A stretch of DNA of 64,000 bases, from assembly GCF_013201665.1 (NCBI RefSeq), contig NZ_CP053840.1:2666001-2730000 (forward strand), read 5' to 3'. Shown here piece by piece: positions 15,518 through 25,842 of this stretch; positions within the stretch are counted from its first letter, which is position 1; each line of letters opens with the position of its first letter. The notes under the pieces were generated by a model, which made no database searches, was not told the origin of the DNA, and was given only the letters and a program-made list of their open reading frames with translations. Source of the stretch: Arcobacter venerupis. GTDB lineage: Bacteria > Campylobacterota > Campylobacteria > Campylobacterales > Arcobacteraceae. A program made the translations under genes and the position numbers.

Positions 15518-16690
15518 TTAACTTAAAGAATATACTAAATTTTTAAATTCATCGCCTCTATGAGCATACGACATAAATTGATCTAATGATGCAGCAGCAG
15601 GAGATAACATTGCTACTGAATTTTCTTCTAAAATTAAGTCTATTTTTTCTATTGCTATATTAAGAAATGTACAACTTTCAACATTGATTTTATATTCTTT
15701 GCAATATTTCACAATTTTTTCAGTATTACTTCCTATTGCATAAACATTAATATCTAATGTCTTTATATTCTCAAAAAGTGGAAGTAAATTGGCACCTTTA
15801 TCATCTCCACCTAATATTATATGTATATTTTTATCTTTATATGGAACTATTGCATTTATCGTGGCATCAACGTTTGTTGCTTTACTATCATCAATCCATA
15901 GTCTATTTTTACTATCTTTAAACTCTTCAACCTTATGTTTATCAATTACAAATTCGTTTATTAACTCATAATCAATTTCATCAAATATGATTTTTCTTGT
16001 TGCAATTGATAAAATTGCATCTAATAAAAATGGTTCTTTAAATTTAATTTTTGTTTTATCAATATTAAAATGTTTACATAAATCATCACTATTTTCATAT
16101 GTAATCAAATGTGCATTAGTTTTAATATCTTTAAATTCACTTGGAATTATTGCTATTTCATTTTCATTCATTAAAGATAATGGCTTTAATTTTGCATTTT
16201 TATATTCTTCGAAAGATCCATGCCATGTAATGTGATCTTCAGAAATAGGAAGTAAAATATAAATATTTGGTTTCGTTTTATTTGTATAATGTAAAGTAAA
16301 AGATGAAGTCTCTAATATCCAAATAGGTGCTTTTTCATCTAAATGACTAAGAGGAACACCAATATTTCCGCCATAAATTGCTTTATACTCTTTTAATAAG
16401 TGTTGACACATTTGTGTAGTAGTTGTTTTCCCATTTGTTCCTGAAATCCAAATTGAAAAAGGCATTACAGATGCAAATAAATCATAATCGCTAATTAAAT
16501 TTTTAGAATTTAATATCATTTTATTATAAGGTGGAATTCCTGGACTTACAACTGTATATTCATTTGAATTTAAATCATATTCATTAAAATCGTTATCATC
16601 ATATAGTATTGCATTAGGAAATTTATCTTTTAGTGCAAGTGCAGTGATACCTTTTCCTAAAATTCTAATTCTTTCATTTTTTGTAATCAT
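15518..16690 (-). CDS. murD: UDP-N-acetylmuramoylalanine--D-glutamate ligase MurD
   Basis: A cytoplasmic Mur ligase that adds D-Glu to UDP-MurNAc-L-Ala using ATP in peptidoglycan synthesis. The ATP-binding loop SGTNGKTTTT lies at residues 83-92. The Mur ligase central domain follows (IWILETSSFTLH, ISEDHITWHGS) and the C-terminal domain has the conserved WIDDSKATNVDAT and ILGGDDKGANL blocks. At 390 residues it is shorter than the E. coli enzyme (438), with a reduced N-terminal Rossmann domain, which is usual in this phylum. It lies 10 bases after mraY and before the tRNA-tuf block. Confidence 0.95.
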   Translation of the reverse strand: MITKNERIRILGKGITALALKDKFPNAILYDDNDFNEYDLNSNEYTVVSPGIPPYNKMILNSKNLISDYDLFASVMPFSIWISGTNGKTTTTQMCQHLLKEYKAIYGGNIGVPLSHLDEKAPIWILETSSFTLHYTNKTKPNIYILLPISEDHITWHGSFEEYKNAKLKPLSLMNENEIAIIPSEFKDIKTNAHLITYENSDDLCKHFNIDKTKIKFKEPFLLDAILSIATRKIIFDEIDYELINEFVIDKHKVEEFKDSKNRLWIDDSKATNVDATINAIVPYKDKNIHIILGGDDKGANLLPLFENIKTLDINVYAIGSNTEKIVKYCKEYKINVESCTFLNIAIEKIDLILEENSVAMLSPAAASLDQFMSYAHRGDEFKNLVYSLS

Positions 16691-16700
16691 TATTTAATCT

Positions 16701-17762
16701 TTATCTGATTTTTAAACTTAATAGAGCAAGTAAGTTTGTCATAAATGCAATAATCCAAAATCGCACAATAATCTTATTTTCTTTCCAACCTTTTTTTTCA
16801 AAATGATGATGAATTGGAGCCATTAAAAACACTCTTTTTTGTCTTAATTTATAAGATCCAACTTGTAATATCACTGATACTGTTTCTAATACGAATATAA
16901 ATCCTATTGCTAATAAAAGTAATTCTGATTTTGCAACTATTGCCATATATCCCATAAATGCTCCTAAAGGTAAAGAGCCAGAATCTCCCATAAATACTTC
17001 TGCTGGATGAGAGTTAAACCATAAAAATGCAATTAATGCTCCACAAATTGCACTTCCCATTACAGCTAATTCACCTGCTATTTGAATACTTGGTAATAAT
17101 AAATATGATGAGAATATTGCATGACCTGTAATATAAACTAACACAGAAAGTGAAACAAATGCCATAATTGAGGGAACTGTTGCTAATCCATCTAGTCCAT
17201 CTGTTAAATTTACTGCATTTGATGAAGCTACAATAACCATCATCCATAATACTATTGCAAACACTCCCATATCAAATAAAGGAAGTTTATAAAAAGGTGT
17301 ATATAATTCTGTTGTATGTGAATAGTAATAAAGAGTAAAACCTACAATAAATGCACAGAAAAATTGTAATACAAGTTTAGCTCTTGCACTCAATCCTGCT
17401 GAGTTTTTCTCTTTTGAAATTTTTGAATAGTCATCTTGAATACCAATGAATGAGAAAAGAGCTAAGGTTGTTAATCCACCAACCACATAAAAATTACTTA
17501 ATTTAGCTGTTAAAAGTGTTGCAATTATGGTAGAGAAGATGAAAACTACCCCGCCCATTGTTGGTGTTCCAGCTTTTGCTTGATGAGATTCTGGTGCATG
17601 TTCATAAATTGGTTGTGAGGCTTTTTTATTTTTTGCCCAAGCAATAAATTTTGGCATTAAATACATTGTTAAAACAAAAGCAATAAAAAAACTAATTCCA
17701 GCTCGCACTGAAATATATTGAAAGATATTAATCTCTAGATGTCTATAGAACCAATAAAACAA
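16701..17762 (-). CDS. mraY: Phospho-N-acetylmuramoyl-pentapeptide-transferase MraY
   Basis: A 353-residue integral membrane enzyme with about ten transmembrane helices. It moves phospho-MurNAc-pentapeptide from UDP to undecaprenyl phosphate to make lipid I. Signature residues are visible: the DDYSKI aspartates (at about residue 110), [13 protein letters not shown] (about 187-199) and the [12 protein letters not shown] block, plus the cytoplasmic [13 protein letters not shown] histidines. It is first in a mraY-murD pair on the minus strand and diverges from gpmI. Confidence 0.98.
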   Translation of the reverse strand: MFYWFYRHLEINIFQYISVRAGISFFIAFVLTMYLMPKFIAWAKNKKASQPIYEHAPESHQAKAGTPTMGGVVFIFSTIIATLLTAKLSNFYVVGGLTTLALFSFIGIQDDYSKISKEKNSAGLSARAKLVLQFFCAFIVGFTLYYYSHTTELYTPFYKLPLFDMGVFAIVLWMMVIVASSNAVNLTDGLDGLATVPSIMAFVSLSVLVYITGHAIFSSYLLLPSIQIAGELAVMGSAICGALIAFLWFNSHPAEVFMGDSGSLPLGAFMGYMAIVAKSELLLLAIGFIFVLETVSVILQVGSYKLRQKRVFLMAPIHHHFEKKGWKENKIIVRFWIIAFMTNLLALLSLKIR

Positions 17763-17830
17763 ACTTAAACCTTGATTTTGATATAATATGCGCGATTATA
17801 ATATATTATACTTTTTAAAAGGTTTAAATC
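17763..17830. promoter_or_regulatory. Divergent promoter region mraY/gpmI
   Basis: Only 68 bases separate the two divergent starts. On the plus strand TATAAT occurs at 17782-17787 and 17797-17802, with TTGATT at 17772-17777 as a possible -35 for the second. The reverse strand also carries TATAAT-like words in the same AT-rich stretch. Exact start sites cannot be decided by eye. Confidence 0.5.
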
Positions 17831-19306
17831 ATGACAAATAAAACACTACTTATAATAACTGATGGAATAGGACACAACTCTTCAGATAAATTTAATGCTT
17901 TTGCTAGTGCCAAAACTCCAACATATGATTATTTATTCAAAAATGCTCCTTATTCATTAATTCATACTTATGGAAAATTTGTTGGTCTTCCTGATGGGCA
18001 AATGGGAAATAGTGAAGTGGGACACATGACTATTGGAAGTGGTAGAATCTTATATCAAGATCTAGTAAAAATAAATATTGCTATTGAAAATGACACTTTA
18101 AAAGATAATACAATTTTTAAAAATATTTTAGATACATCTAATAATATTCATTTAATTGGACTTTTAAGTGATGGAGGAGTTCATTCACATATTGATCATA
18201 TAATTGCAATGGCAAAAATTGCAAAAAATTCTAATAAAAAAGTTTTTATCCATATAATTACAGATGGAAGAGATGTTGCTCCTGATTGTGCGGAAATTTA
18301 TATTAATCAAATTCTTAATATCTGCGATGAAGATATTAAGATTGCAACTATTTCTGGAAGATATTACACTATGGATAGAGACAATAGATGGGACAGAGTA
18401 AAAAAAGGTTATGATGTAATTGCTTTTGCCCAACCTTCAACATCAACTAATGTTTTAACTTATATTGATAATTTATATAAGAATAAAATTTTTGATGAAT
18501 TTATTACTCCTACAGCTTTTGATAAATATGAAGGACTAAAACAGAATGATGGAATAATCTTTTGTAATTTTAGAAGTGATAGAATGAGAGAAATTTCATC
18601 TGTATTTGTTAATAAAGAATTCGCAGAATTCCCTACTTTTAAAGATTCTTTAAATCTTGCAACTATGACACAGTATGATAAAAACAATCCTATTGATGTT
18701 TTATTCCCAAAAGATGCACCAATTAATACATTAGCTGAAGTTATTTCAAATGCTGGATTATCTCAACTTCACACAGCTGAAACTGAAAAATATGCCCATG
18801 TTACATTTTTCTTTAATGGAGGAATTGAAGAACCTTTATTAAATGAAACTAGAGTTTTAATTCCATCACCTGCTGTAGCAACGTATGATTTACAACCTGA
18901 AATGTCAGCTCCACAAGTTGGAACTGCTGTTAGAACTGCTATGAATGAACAAATAGACTTTATTGTTGTAAATTTTGCAAATGGAGATATGGTTGGACAT
19001 ACTGGTATTTTTGATGCAGCTGTAAAAGCGGTTGAAGCCGTTGATTATGAACTTGGATTAATTTTAGAAACTGCTAAAAAAGAGAATTATAATATTATAT
19101 TGACATCTGATCATGGAAATTGTGAAATGATGAAAGATGAAGATGGAAATACTTTAACAAACCATACAGTTGGGGATGTTTACTGTTTTGTTATTGCAAA
19201 TAATGTTAAAGTTGTTAGAACAGGAAGTTTAAATAATATAGCTCCAACTGTATTAAAACTGATGAATTTAGAAATCCCTCAAGAGATGGATGAACCATTA
19301 ATATAA
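17831..19306 (+). CDS. gpmI: 2,3-bisphosphoglycerate-independent phosphoglycerate mutase
   Basis: A 491-residue cytoplasmic glycolytic/gluconeogenic enzyme interconverting 3- and 2-phosphoglycerate with two manganese ions. The alkaline-phosphatase-type metal residues are visible: ITDGIGHN near the N-terminus, the catalytic serine in GNSEVGHMTIGSGR (about residue 60), DGRDVAPD, ISGRYYTMDRDNRWDR, and the late DMVGHTGIFDA and TSDHGNCE blocks. Length is typical (about 500). ATG start is preceded by AAAAGG. It is the first gene of a plus-strand run with the ABC ATPase and the class A PBP. Confidence 0.97.
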   Translation: MTNKTLLIITDGIGHNSSDKFNAFASAKTPTYDYLFKNAPYSLIHTYGKFVGLPDGQMGNSEVGHMTIGSGRILYQDLVKINIAIENDTLKDNTIFKNILDTSNNIHLIGLLSDGGVHSHIDHIIAMAKIAKNSNKKVFIHIITDGRDVAPDCAEIYINQILNICDEDIKIATISGRYYTMDRDNRWDRVKKGYDVIAFAQPSTSTNVLTYIDNLYKNKIFDEFITPTAFDKYEGLKQNDGIIFCNFRSDRMREISSVFVNKEFAEFPTFKDSLNLATMTQYDKNNPIDVLFPKDAPINTLAEVISNAGLSQLHTAETEKYAHVTFFFNGGIEEPLLNETRVLIPSPAVATYDLQPEMSAPQVGTAVRTAMNEQIDFIVVNFANGDMVGHTGIFDAAVKAVEAVDYELGLILETAKKENYNIILTSDHGNCEMMKDEDGNTLTNHTVGDVYCFVIANNVKVVRTGSLNNIAPTVLKLMNLEIPQEMDEPLI

Positions 19307-19315
19307 AGAAAAACT

Positions 19316-20011
19316 GTGTTAAATATTAATATAAAAAAATTAGAAATAAAAAGCAATGAAAAAAAGCTAGTTGATATATCTTTTGATATGTCAACGTCTA
19401 CAGCACTAATTGGTGAAAGTGGAAGCGGAAAATCATTGACTTTAAAAGCTTTATTAAATCTACTTCCCTCGACACTTGAAATAAATAAAGATATTGATTC
19501 AAATTTTGAGCTAAATTATCATACAATAGGTTTCATTCCACAAAATCCATTTACATCATTATCAACAATGACAAGAATTAAAAATCAATTTTTTTGTAGT
19601 GATGAAAAAAAAGAAGAAGTTTTAAATTTAGTTAGTCTTGATAAAAGTGTATTAAAAAAATTTCCTTCACAATTAAGTGGAGGACAAATTCAAAGGGTTG
19701 TTATTGCAATTGCATTAAGTCGTGATGTAAAATTGTTATTGCTAGATGAACCAACAACTGCGTTAGATGAAGAAAATAAAAACAATATTATAGATTTAAT
19801 TAATGAGATTAAAGATAGATTGAATATATTAATTTTATTTGTAACTCACGACATAAATTCGATAAAAACAATTTGTGAAAATATAATAATTTTAAAAAAT
19901 GGAGAGATAATCGAAAAAGGTTTAACAAATGATATTTTATCAGCACTTAAAGAAGATTACACAAAAAGATTAATTAATTCAACATTTAAAAATAAAACTT
20001 TTAGGACATAA
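19316..20011 (+). CDS. ABC transporter ATP-binding protein, oligopeptide/nickel type
   Basis: A 231-residue cytoplasmic ATPase. It has Walker A GESGSGKS (at about residue 33), a Q-loop (IPQNPFTSL), the signature LSGGQIQRV, Walker B LLLLDEPTTALDE and an H-loop (FVTHDIN). The IPQNP and SxTTALD wording resembles the DppD/OppD group. No permease or binding-protein gene is adjacent, so its partner is unknown; it may act with a transporter encoded elsewhere. The start is a GTG at 19316, 10 bases after gpmI; the only upstream purine stretch is weak. It ends one base before the ATG of the PBP gene, suggesting co-translation. Confidence 0.85.
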   Translation: MLNINIKKLEIKSNEKKLVDISFDMSTSTALIGESGSGKSLTLKALLNLLPSTLEINKDIDSNFELNYHTIGFIPQNPFTSLSTMTRIKNQFFCSDEKKEEVLNLVSLDKSVLKKFPSQLSGGQIQRVVIAIALSRDVKLLLLDEPTTALDEENKNNIIDLINEIKDRLNILILFVTHDINSIKTICENIIILKNGEIIEKGLTNDILSALKEDYTKRLINSTFKNKTFRT

Positions 20012-20012
20012 T

Positions 20013-21986
20013 ATGATGAAATATATTTTTGGTTTATTAATTATTTTAGGATTAGCAGCAGCTGGTTGGCTATATAATTTATATGATGAAATAAAACATG
20101 ACATTGATGTAGTTGTGAACTACACACCAAAACAAAGTACTCAATTTTTCGACAGAAATGGAAAAGTAATAGCAAATACTTTCAAAGATGAAAATAGAGA
20201 ATATGTAAAATATGATGATATTCCTGCAAGAATTATTGAAGGATTAGTTGCAATTGAAGATACTCAATTTTTTGAACATCATGGTATTAATCCAGATGCA
20301 ATAAGTCGTGCGATAATAAAAGACATAAAAGCTGGTGGATTTGTTGAAGGTGCAAGTACTTTAACTCAGCAATTAATTAAAATGTTAATTCTAACAAGAG
20401 AAAAGAAATTGTTAAGAAAAGTTAAAGAAGCACTTCTAGCTATTAGACTTGAAACCGTTCTAACAAAAGAAGAAATTTTAGAAAGATATTTAAACCATGT
20501 ATATTTTGGACATGGTTATTATGGAATCAAAACAGCAGCAAAAGGATACTTTAATAAAGATTTATATGAATTATCTTTAAAAGAGATGGCTATTTTAGTA
20601 GGACTACCAAGAGCTCCTAGTTTTTACGATCCTACAAGAAATTTAAAAATTTCACTAGCACGGGCAAACCAAGTTATAACAAGATTAAATACATTAGGTT
20701 GGATAAATAAAGAACAATATGAAAGTTCAATGAAAGAAACTCCTGTAATTTATAATCAAAGTTTAACAAAAAATTTAGCTCCCTATGCAGTTGATTATGC
20801 AATTAGTTTATTAAGTAATGATATTCCAGATATTTTATACGGTGGATATAAAGTTTATTTAACTATTGACTTAGATGCTCAAGAAATTGCACAAAATAGT
20901 TTAAAAGATGCATATGAGGAAGCATTAAAAAGAGATTTAGATTTTAGAAAAAGAGAAAATAAACCTAATGATGACTCTTATGTAAAAGAGTTAAATGGTG
21001 CACTGGTTTCAATGGAAAATAATTCTGGAAAAATTTTAGCTTTATGTGGTGGAATTGATTATAATCAATCAATGTTTAATAGAGCTTTTCAATCAAAAAG
21101 ACAAGCAGGAAGTTCAATTAAACCTTTCTTATACCAAGTTGCATTAGATAATGGATACAATCCTGCCTCACAATTAATTGATATATCAAGAACATATAAT
21201 TATACAGTTGGTGGTGTTGAGAAAAAATGGCAACCAAAAAATTATGGTGGAAAATTTGAAGGAATTGTAAGTTTAAAAGAGTCATTAACAGATTCACGAA
21301 ATTTATCTACTTTGAATTTAGTAACTGATGTTGGAATTGATACAGTAATCAAAGGATTAAATAATTATGGATTTAAAGATATTCCTAATAATCTTTCTAT
21401 TACTCTTGGTTCAATGAGTGTTTCATTAATTGATTATAGTGAAGCTTATAGTATGTTCTCAAATGCAGGTACTCAAGTTAAACCTTATATAATAGAACAA
21501 ATTGTAAATCAAAGTGGTAACACAGTAACTTTTGGTCCACAAACAAAAGAAATAGACAAACCAGAACAAATATATTTAATGACTACTATATTAAATAATG
21601 TTGTAAATAATGGTACAGGGAAAAATGCACAAGTTCCAGGTATAGAAATAGCTGGAAAAACTGGAACAACAAATGACAATATTGATGGATGGTTTTGCGG
21701 ATATTCACCATCAATTCAAACTATAATTTGGTTTGGTAATGATAATAATACTCCAATGAGAAGAACAGAAACTGGTGGAAGAATTGCAGGTCCTGCATTT
21801 TCAAACTTTTATAAAAAATATATGGAAATACATCCTGAAATTCCTAGAACTTTTGTAATGCCTTCAAATGTTTATACATCAAATATTAATGGTAGAGATG
21901 AACTTTATACAGATATGTCTCCTCTTCCTGATGTGGAATTTCAAGCTGAGCCACAAAACTCTGGGCAAGAAGTTCTAGATTTTTAA
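20013..21986 (+). CDS. Class A penicillin-binding protein (PBP1A-like)
   Basis: A 657-residue bifunctional peptidoglycan synthase anchored by one N-terminal transmembrane helix (residues about 4-22). The GT51 glycosyltransferase domain carries EDTQFFEHHGINP (82-94) with the catalytic Glu, and GASTLTQQLIK. The transpeptidase domain has the acylated Ser367 in SSIK (367-370) and KTG at 549-551. Together these domains polymerise glycan strands and cross-link stem peptides in the periplasm. It immediately follows the ABC ATPase gene and is closed by two hairpins. The symbol mrcA/pbpA would be used by homology. Confidence 0.96.
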   Translation: MMKYIFGLLIILGLAAAGWLYNLYDEIKHDIDVVVNYTPKQSTQFFDRNGKVIANTFKDENREYVKYDDIPARIIEGLVAIEDTQFFEHHGINPDAISRAIIKDIKAGGFVEGASTLTQQLIKMLILTREKKLLRKVKEALLAIRLETVLTKEEILERYLNHVYFGHGYYGIKTAAKGYFNKDLYELSLKEMAILVGLPRAPSFYDPTRNLKISLARANQVITRLNTLGWINKEQYESSMKETPVIYNQSLTKNLAPYAVDYAISLLSNDIPDILYGGYKVYLTIDLDAQEIAQNSLKDAYEEALKRDLDFRKRENKPNDDSYVKELNGALVSMENNSGKILALCGGIDYNQSMFNRAFQSKRQAGSSIKPFLYQVALDNGYNPASQLIDISRTYNYTVGGVEKKWQPKNYGGKFEGIVSLKESLTDSRNLSTLNLVTDVGIDTVIKGLNNYGFKDIPNNLSITLGSMSVSLIDYSEAYSMFSNAGTQVKPYIIEQIVNQSGNTVTFGPQTKEIDKPEQIYLMTTILNNVVNNGTGKNAQVPGIEIAGKTGTTNDNIDGWFCGYSPSIQTIIWFGNDNNTPMRRTETGGRIAGPAFSNFYKKYMEIHPEIPRTFVMPSNVYTSNINGRDELYTDMSPLPDVEFQAEPQNSGQEVLDF

Positions 21987-22055
21987 TGATTAGTTAAACT
22001 AATCATTATATTTTAGATATAAAAAAAGGGTAAGTTTTAAAACTTACCCTTTTTT
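21984..22055. terminator. Two consecutive hairpins forming a bidirectional terminator
   Basis: A first stem (21984-21995 with 21997-22008) starts at the PBP stop codon. A second, perfect 34-base palindrome (22022-22055) begins with six A, has a GGGTAAG core and ends with six T. It works as an intrinsic terminator on both strands and lies between the converging PBP and glnA genes. Confidence 0.85.
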
Positions 22056-22073
22056 ATTTTGGTAAATTAAATA

Positions 22074-23501
22074 CTAACAAGAATATGTAGTTTTTAACTC
22101 AAATGGAGTAGGTCTTGCTTCATTAGGCCATACTTGAGTTTCAAATTTATAATGTTGGTATGTATCAACCATATCTTTTGTAAATACTGGTTGTAAGAAA
22201 TCATTATCTCTAACTAATGCTTCTAATGCACCTCTTAAAGTATGAGGCATTTGAGGGATTCCTCTTTCTCTAATTTCATCTAATGGTAATTCATATAAAT
22301 CATCATCCATTGGTCCAATTGGTTCAAATTTATTTTTAATACCATCTATTCCAGCCATTAACATAGCAGAGAATGCTAAATAAGGACAAGAAGTTGAATC
22401 TGGGAATCTCATTTCAACACGTACAGCTTTTTCACCAGCTCCATAAGGAATTCTACAAGATGCAGATCTATTTTGTGAAGAGTAAGTTAAAATTGAAGGT
22501 GCTTCAAATCCTGGAATTAATCTTTTGTAAGAGTTAGTTGATGGATTAGTAAATGCAGCAACTGCTCTTGCATGTTTAAACACACCACCAATATAATGTC
22601 TAGCCATTTCTGAAAGATTTCCATATTCACCTTGTGTGTAGAATAAGTTTTTACCATCTTTCCAGATTGATTGGTGTACGTGCATTCCATTTCCATTATC
22701 ACCATAAAGTGGTTTTGGCATAAATGTTGCAGATTTACCATTTAAATGTGCAACCATTTTGATTACATATTTTAATTTTTGAACATTATCAGATGCTTCA
22801 ATTAAGTCACCAAATACAACACCTAATTCATGTTGACCTTGTGCAACTTCATGGTGTCCTAAAACAACTTCTAAACCAACTTGTTCTAATACTTGCATCA
22901 TTTCAGCTCTTAAGTCAACACCTGTATCAATAGGAGCTACAGGGAAGTACCCACCTTTAGTTCTAGCTCTGTGACCCATGTTCCCGCCTTCCATATCAGC
23001 AGCATCATTCCACTCACCATCTTCAGTATCAACTCTATAATATGATTCATTTGCTTTATCAATGATTTTTACATCTTCAAATACAAAAAATTCATTTTCT
23101 GGACCAAAGTATGCAACATCTCCAACACCTGATTCAGTTAAAAAAGTTAATGCTTTTTTAGCAATAGATCTTGGACATTTTTCATACATTTCATTTTTGT
23201 AAATGTCGTAAACATCACAAATTACAATGATTGTAGAATCAGCAGTAAATGGATCTAAAAATGCTGTACCAACATCTGGTTTTAATAACATATCTGATCT
23301 ATGAATTGGTTGCCAAGCATCAATTGATGAACCATCAAAAGGCATTCCATTATCTAATTGAGAAGCACTAACCGCACTCATCATATAAGTTACATGGTGC
23401 CATGTACCTTTCATATCAGTAAATCTAAAATCAACAAATTTTACTTCATTTTCTTTACAATAAATAAAAAACTCTTCAGTATTATTAACAAACTTTCCCA
23501 T
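22074..23501 (-). CDS. glnA: Glutamine synthetase, type I
   Basis: A 475-residue dodecameric cytoplasmic enzyme that makes glutamine from glutamate, ammonia and ATP. Landmarks are the N-terminal beta-grasp domain with [12 protein letters not shown] and [11 protein letters not shown], the [11 protein letters not shown] metal site, [12 protein letters not shown], and [17 protein letters not shown]. Tyr403 sits in DDLYELP, the position adenylylated in I-beta enzymes. The protein could therefore be controlled by adenylylation, if the genome has a GlnE. A strong ribosome binding site (GAAGGAG) precedes the ATG. No nitrogen regulatory genes are adjacent. Confidence 0.98.
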   Translation of the reverse strand: MGKFVNNTEEFFIYCKENEVKFVDFRFTDMKGTWHHVTYMMSAVSASQLDNGMPFDGSSIDAWQPIHRSDMLLKPDVGTAFLDPFTADSTIIVICDVYDIYKNEMYEKCPRSIAKKALTFLTESGVGDVAYFGPENEFFVFEDVKIIDKANESYYRVDTEDGEWNDAADMEGGNMGHRARTKGGYFPVAPIDTGVDLRAEMMQVLEQVGLEVVLGHHEVAQGQHELGVVFGDLIEASDNVQKLKYVIKMVAHLNGKSATFMPKPLYGDNGNGMHVHQSIWKDGKNLFYTQGEYGNLSEMARHYIGGVFKHARAVAAFTNPSTNSYKRLIPGFEAPSILTYSSQNRSASCRIPYGAGEKAVRVEMRFPDSTSCPYLAFSAMLMAGIDGIKNKFEPIGPMDDDLYELPLDEIRERGIPQMPHTLRGALEALVRDNDFLQPVFTKDMVDTYQHYKFETQVWPNEARPTPFELKTTYSC

Positions 23502-23617
23502 AGGTTTAACTCCTTCAAAATTATTTAAAACATTTTATCTAAAATAGTATAAAATAAAATAAAACAGCTGTATATTTTTTAAACAACTATAATAAAAATA
23601 TAATCTAATATCTATTT

Positions 23618-24409
23618 TTAAAACCTTATTACTTTTTTTTCTCTATTTTCAAAACTAATACATTCTTTAAAGCCTATTTCCTTCGCAAGAGAGGCAGCTT
23701 TCGCATACATAAATCCAACTTGCTCAACACTATGGGCATCTGAACCAAAGGTAATATCAATTCCCATTTCAAAAGCCAATTCAAGTAATTGTTTAGAAGG
23801 ATATGTTTCATTAATAGGTTTTCTCAATCCTGCTGGATTAATTTCTAAAACCATATTTGATTTTTTTATTTCATTTAATGCATCTTTTGCAAGTAATCTA
23901 ATATCTTTTTTTGGTAAAAATTTGAAAACTTTTATTAAATCAAAATGTCCAACAATATCAAATAGGTTTGTTTTAGCCATTGATTTAATTGCATCAAAAT
24001 ATTCAATCCATATTGCATCAATATCTTTTGATTTATAAACACCGATAAATTCAGGATTATCAAAACCCCACATATCATTTTTATTTTTCAAGAAATGTAC
24101 TGAACCAATTAAATAATCAACCTTAGCATTTTTGATTTCATCTAAAACATAACCATCTAAATAATCTACTTCATAAGCTAATAGAACTTTAATTTTATCT
24201 TTATATTTTTCTTTTGCATCAAGTACCCATCTCTCATACAATTGTTTTTGAGAAATGTCCATTCTATATTTTGGATCGTAATTCATTGGTGCATGGTCAG
24301 AAAATCCATACTCATCAATACCTAATTCAATTGCTCGTTCTAGATATTCATCAACACTACCTTCTGCATGATTACATAAAATTGTATGATTGTGTAAATC
24401 TACTCTCAT
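23618..24409 (-). CDS. PHP-domain phosphatase, HisJ-type histidinol-phosphatase
   Basis: A 263-residue PHP-family metal-dependent hydrolase. The N-terminal DLHNHTILCNHAEG gives the HxH metal ligands and ends with a further His. GFSDHAPM (about residues 35-42), LLAYEVDY (Glu ligand), SVHFLKNKN, IVGHFDLI and the final FGSDAHSVEQVG supply the remaining metal residues. This order is typical of HisJ/HisK histidinol-phosphatases, which dephosphorylate L-histidinol phosphate. No his genes are nearby, so a different phosphoester substrate cannot be excluded. It follows moaE on the minus strand by 19 bases. Confidence 0.85.
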   Translation of the reverse strand: MRVDLHNHTILCNHAEGSVDEYLERAIELGIDEYGFSDHAPMNYDPKYRMDISQKQLYERWVLDAKEKYKDKIKVLLAYEVDYLDGYVLDEIKNAKVDYLIGSVHFLKNKNDMWGFDNPEFIGVYKSKDIDAIWIEYFDAIKSMAKTNLFDIVGHFDLIKVFKFLPKKDIRLLAKDALNEIKKSNMVLEINPAGLRKPINETYPSKQLLELAFEMGIDITFGSDAHSVEQVGFMYAKAASLAKEIGFKECISFENREKKVIRF

Positions 24410-24428
24410 TTTTTATCCTGTTTTATAC

Positions 24429-24884
24429 TCATAATAAAATACCTGCACCACTTATTGCAGTGCTTCTATCTTTTGCATAAACTCTTTGTTTATTTATAAT
24501 ATCATATTTCCATATTGGAGCTTGTGCTTTAAAATCTTCAACAAATTCATCAATTAACTCTAAAGCAACTCTTCTTTTTGGGCTACAAACAGCTGCAATA
24601 TAAGAGCTTTCATGATTAAAAACATCTCCACGGCTATGCGCCATTAAAACTATTGCATTTTTATCATTTGCTATTTTTTGCCACTTATCAAACCATGAGT
24701 TTAATATAGGTTCATAAATATCAAAGGATAAACCCTCAATTTTATTTTCATCTCTTACTACTCCCACAAAAGTAATAATTGCTCCATAATTTGAATTTTT
24801 GTATTTTTCATACCAAGAGTTAGTAATCTTTTCTACAGGTAAACAGCCATCAAATAAATGTAAAAATTCTTTTCTATCCAGCAT
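24429..24884 (-). CDS. moaE: Molybdopterin synthase catalytic subunit MoaE
   Basis: A 151-residue large subunit of molybdopterin synthase, which adds two sulfurs to precursor Z in molybdenum cofactor synthesis. The conserved AHSRGDVFNHESSYIAAVCSPKRR run and the active-site lysines in APIWKYD and NKQRVYAKDRS are present (read as APIWKYDIINKQRVYA). MoaD is encoded 3 bases upstream, so the two subunits are made from one mRNA. Confidence 0.95.
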   Translation of the reverse strand: MLDRKEFLHLFDGCLPVEKITNSWYEKYKNSNYGAIITFVGVVRDENKIEGLSFDIYEPILNSWFDKWQKIANDKNAIVLMAHSRGDVFNHESSYIAAVCSPKRRVALELIDEFVEDFKAQAPIWKYDIINKQRVYAKDRSTAISGAGILL

Positions 24885-24887
24885 TAT

Positions 24888-25109
24888 TCAACCACCACAA
24901 ACAGGAGGAAGTAAAGAAATTTTATCACCATCACTTAATTTTATATCTTTTGAACAAATTAGTGTATCATTAATTGCAACTGCACAAGTTTCAAGCCATG
25001 TTGAAACCTCTTTATCATTTTTTAAAATTTCACTCAATTGCGATAAATTATCTATATCTAAATCCATATCATCTTTATTTATTGGTCCTAGAAATTCTAT
25101 TTTAACCAT
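24888..25109 (-). CDS. moaD: Molybdopterin synthase sulfur carrier subunit MoaD
   Basis: A 73-residue ubiquitin-fold protein ending in LLPPVCGG. The terminal Gly-Gly is adenylylated and thiocarboxylated, then inserted into the MoaE active site to deliver sulfur. The LSDGDKISLLPPV strand is typical. It is first in the moaD-moaE-PHP run and diverges from the mqnA-like gene. Confidence 0.95.
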   Translation of the reverse strand: MVKIEFLGPINKDDMDLDIDNLSQLSEILKNDKEVSTWLETCAVAINDTLICSKDIKLSDGDKISLLPPVCGG

Positions 25110-25179
25110 TTTAACCCTCTTTTATAATATTTGTATTACCATATCAAAAAAATTTTACCATAATAAGGACAAATATTTC

Positions 25180-25842
25180 ATGATATTTGCAAAAATAGAT
25201 TTTATTAATTTACTTCCCTTTCACATATTTATCAAAAAAAACATTAAATCTTCTCAATTAAAAGCTAGTATTGAGTATAAAAAATCTTATCCATCTTTAA
25301 TAACTAATAAATTTAAAAAAAGAAAAGTTGATAGTGCATTTATATCTTCTATTGCTTCAAGAAATGAAAAATTCTTAAATTTTGGAATTGTAGCACATGA
25401 TGAAGTTTTATCGGTTTTATTAGTTCCAGGAGTTGAACAAAGTGATTATCAATCAAAAACATCAAATGCACTTGCAAAAGTTTTAGACTTAAAAGGCAAG
25501 GTAATAATTGGAGATAAAGCACTAAATTTTTACCATGAAAATAAAGATGAAGAAAAAATAGATTTAGCTAAACAATGGAAAAACAAATATAATCTACCTT
25601 TTGTTTTTGCAGTACTATGTTTTAATGCAAATGAAAAAGCATTGACAAAACTTACAAAAAACTTCAATAAAAAATATATTAAAATTCCTCAATACATACT
25701 AGAGCAATACTCAATTAGAAGTGGTGTTTCAAAAAAACATATTCTTGAATATCTTAAAAAAATAGATTATGACTTAGGAATAAAAGAAAAAAGAGCTTTA
25801 AAACTCTTTCTAAAATTAACAAAAGAAAAAGGATTAAAATGA
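25180..25842 (+). CDS. mqnA: Menaquinone biosynthesis protein, MqnA (chorismate dehydratase)-like
   Basis: A 220-residue protein of the MqnA/MqnD fold. The opening [17 protein letters not shown] is the family signature, followed by the SAFISSIAS ligand loop (about residues 50-60) and [13 protein letters not shown]. MqnA converts chorismate to 3-enolpyruvyl-benzoate, the first step of the futalosine menaquinone route used by this phylum. I start it at the ATG at 25180 (AAGGAC upstream). The open frame runs back to 24799, but that part lies antisense to moaD/moaE. It overlaps uppP by 4 bases (ATGA). The C-terminal [21 protein letters not shown] helix fits the family. Confidence 0.85.
   Translation: MIFAKIDFINLLPFHIFIKKNIKSSQLKASIEYKKSYPSLITNKFKKRKVDSAFISSIASRNEKFLNFGIVAHDEVLSVLLVPGVEQSDYQSKTSNALAKVLDLKGKVIIGDKALNFYHENKDEEKIDLAKQWKNKYNLPFVFAVLCFNANEKALTKLTKNFNKKYIKIPQYILEQYSIRSGVSKKHILEYLKKIDYDLGIKEKRALKLFLKLTKEKGLK

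Noticed and set aside
19316-20011. Assigning the lone ABC ATPase to a specific peptide or nickel importer
   Set aside because: No permease or binding protein is adjacent and the sequence does not fix the substrate.
24799-25179. N-terminal extension of the mqnA-like gene
   Set aside because: It lies antisense to moaD and moaE and does not resemble the family; the ATG at 25180 fits the conserved start.
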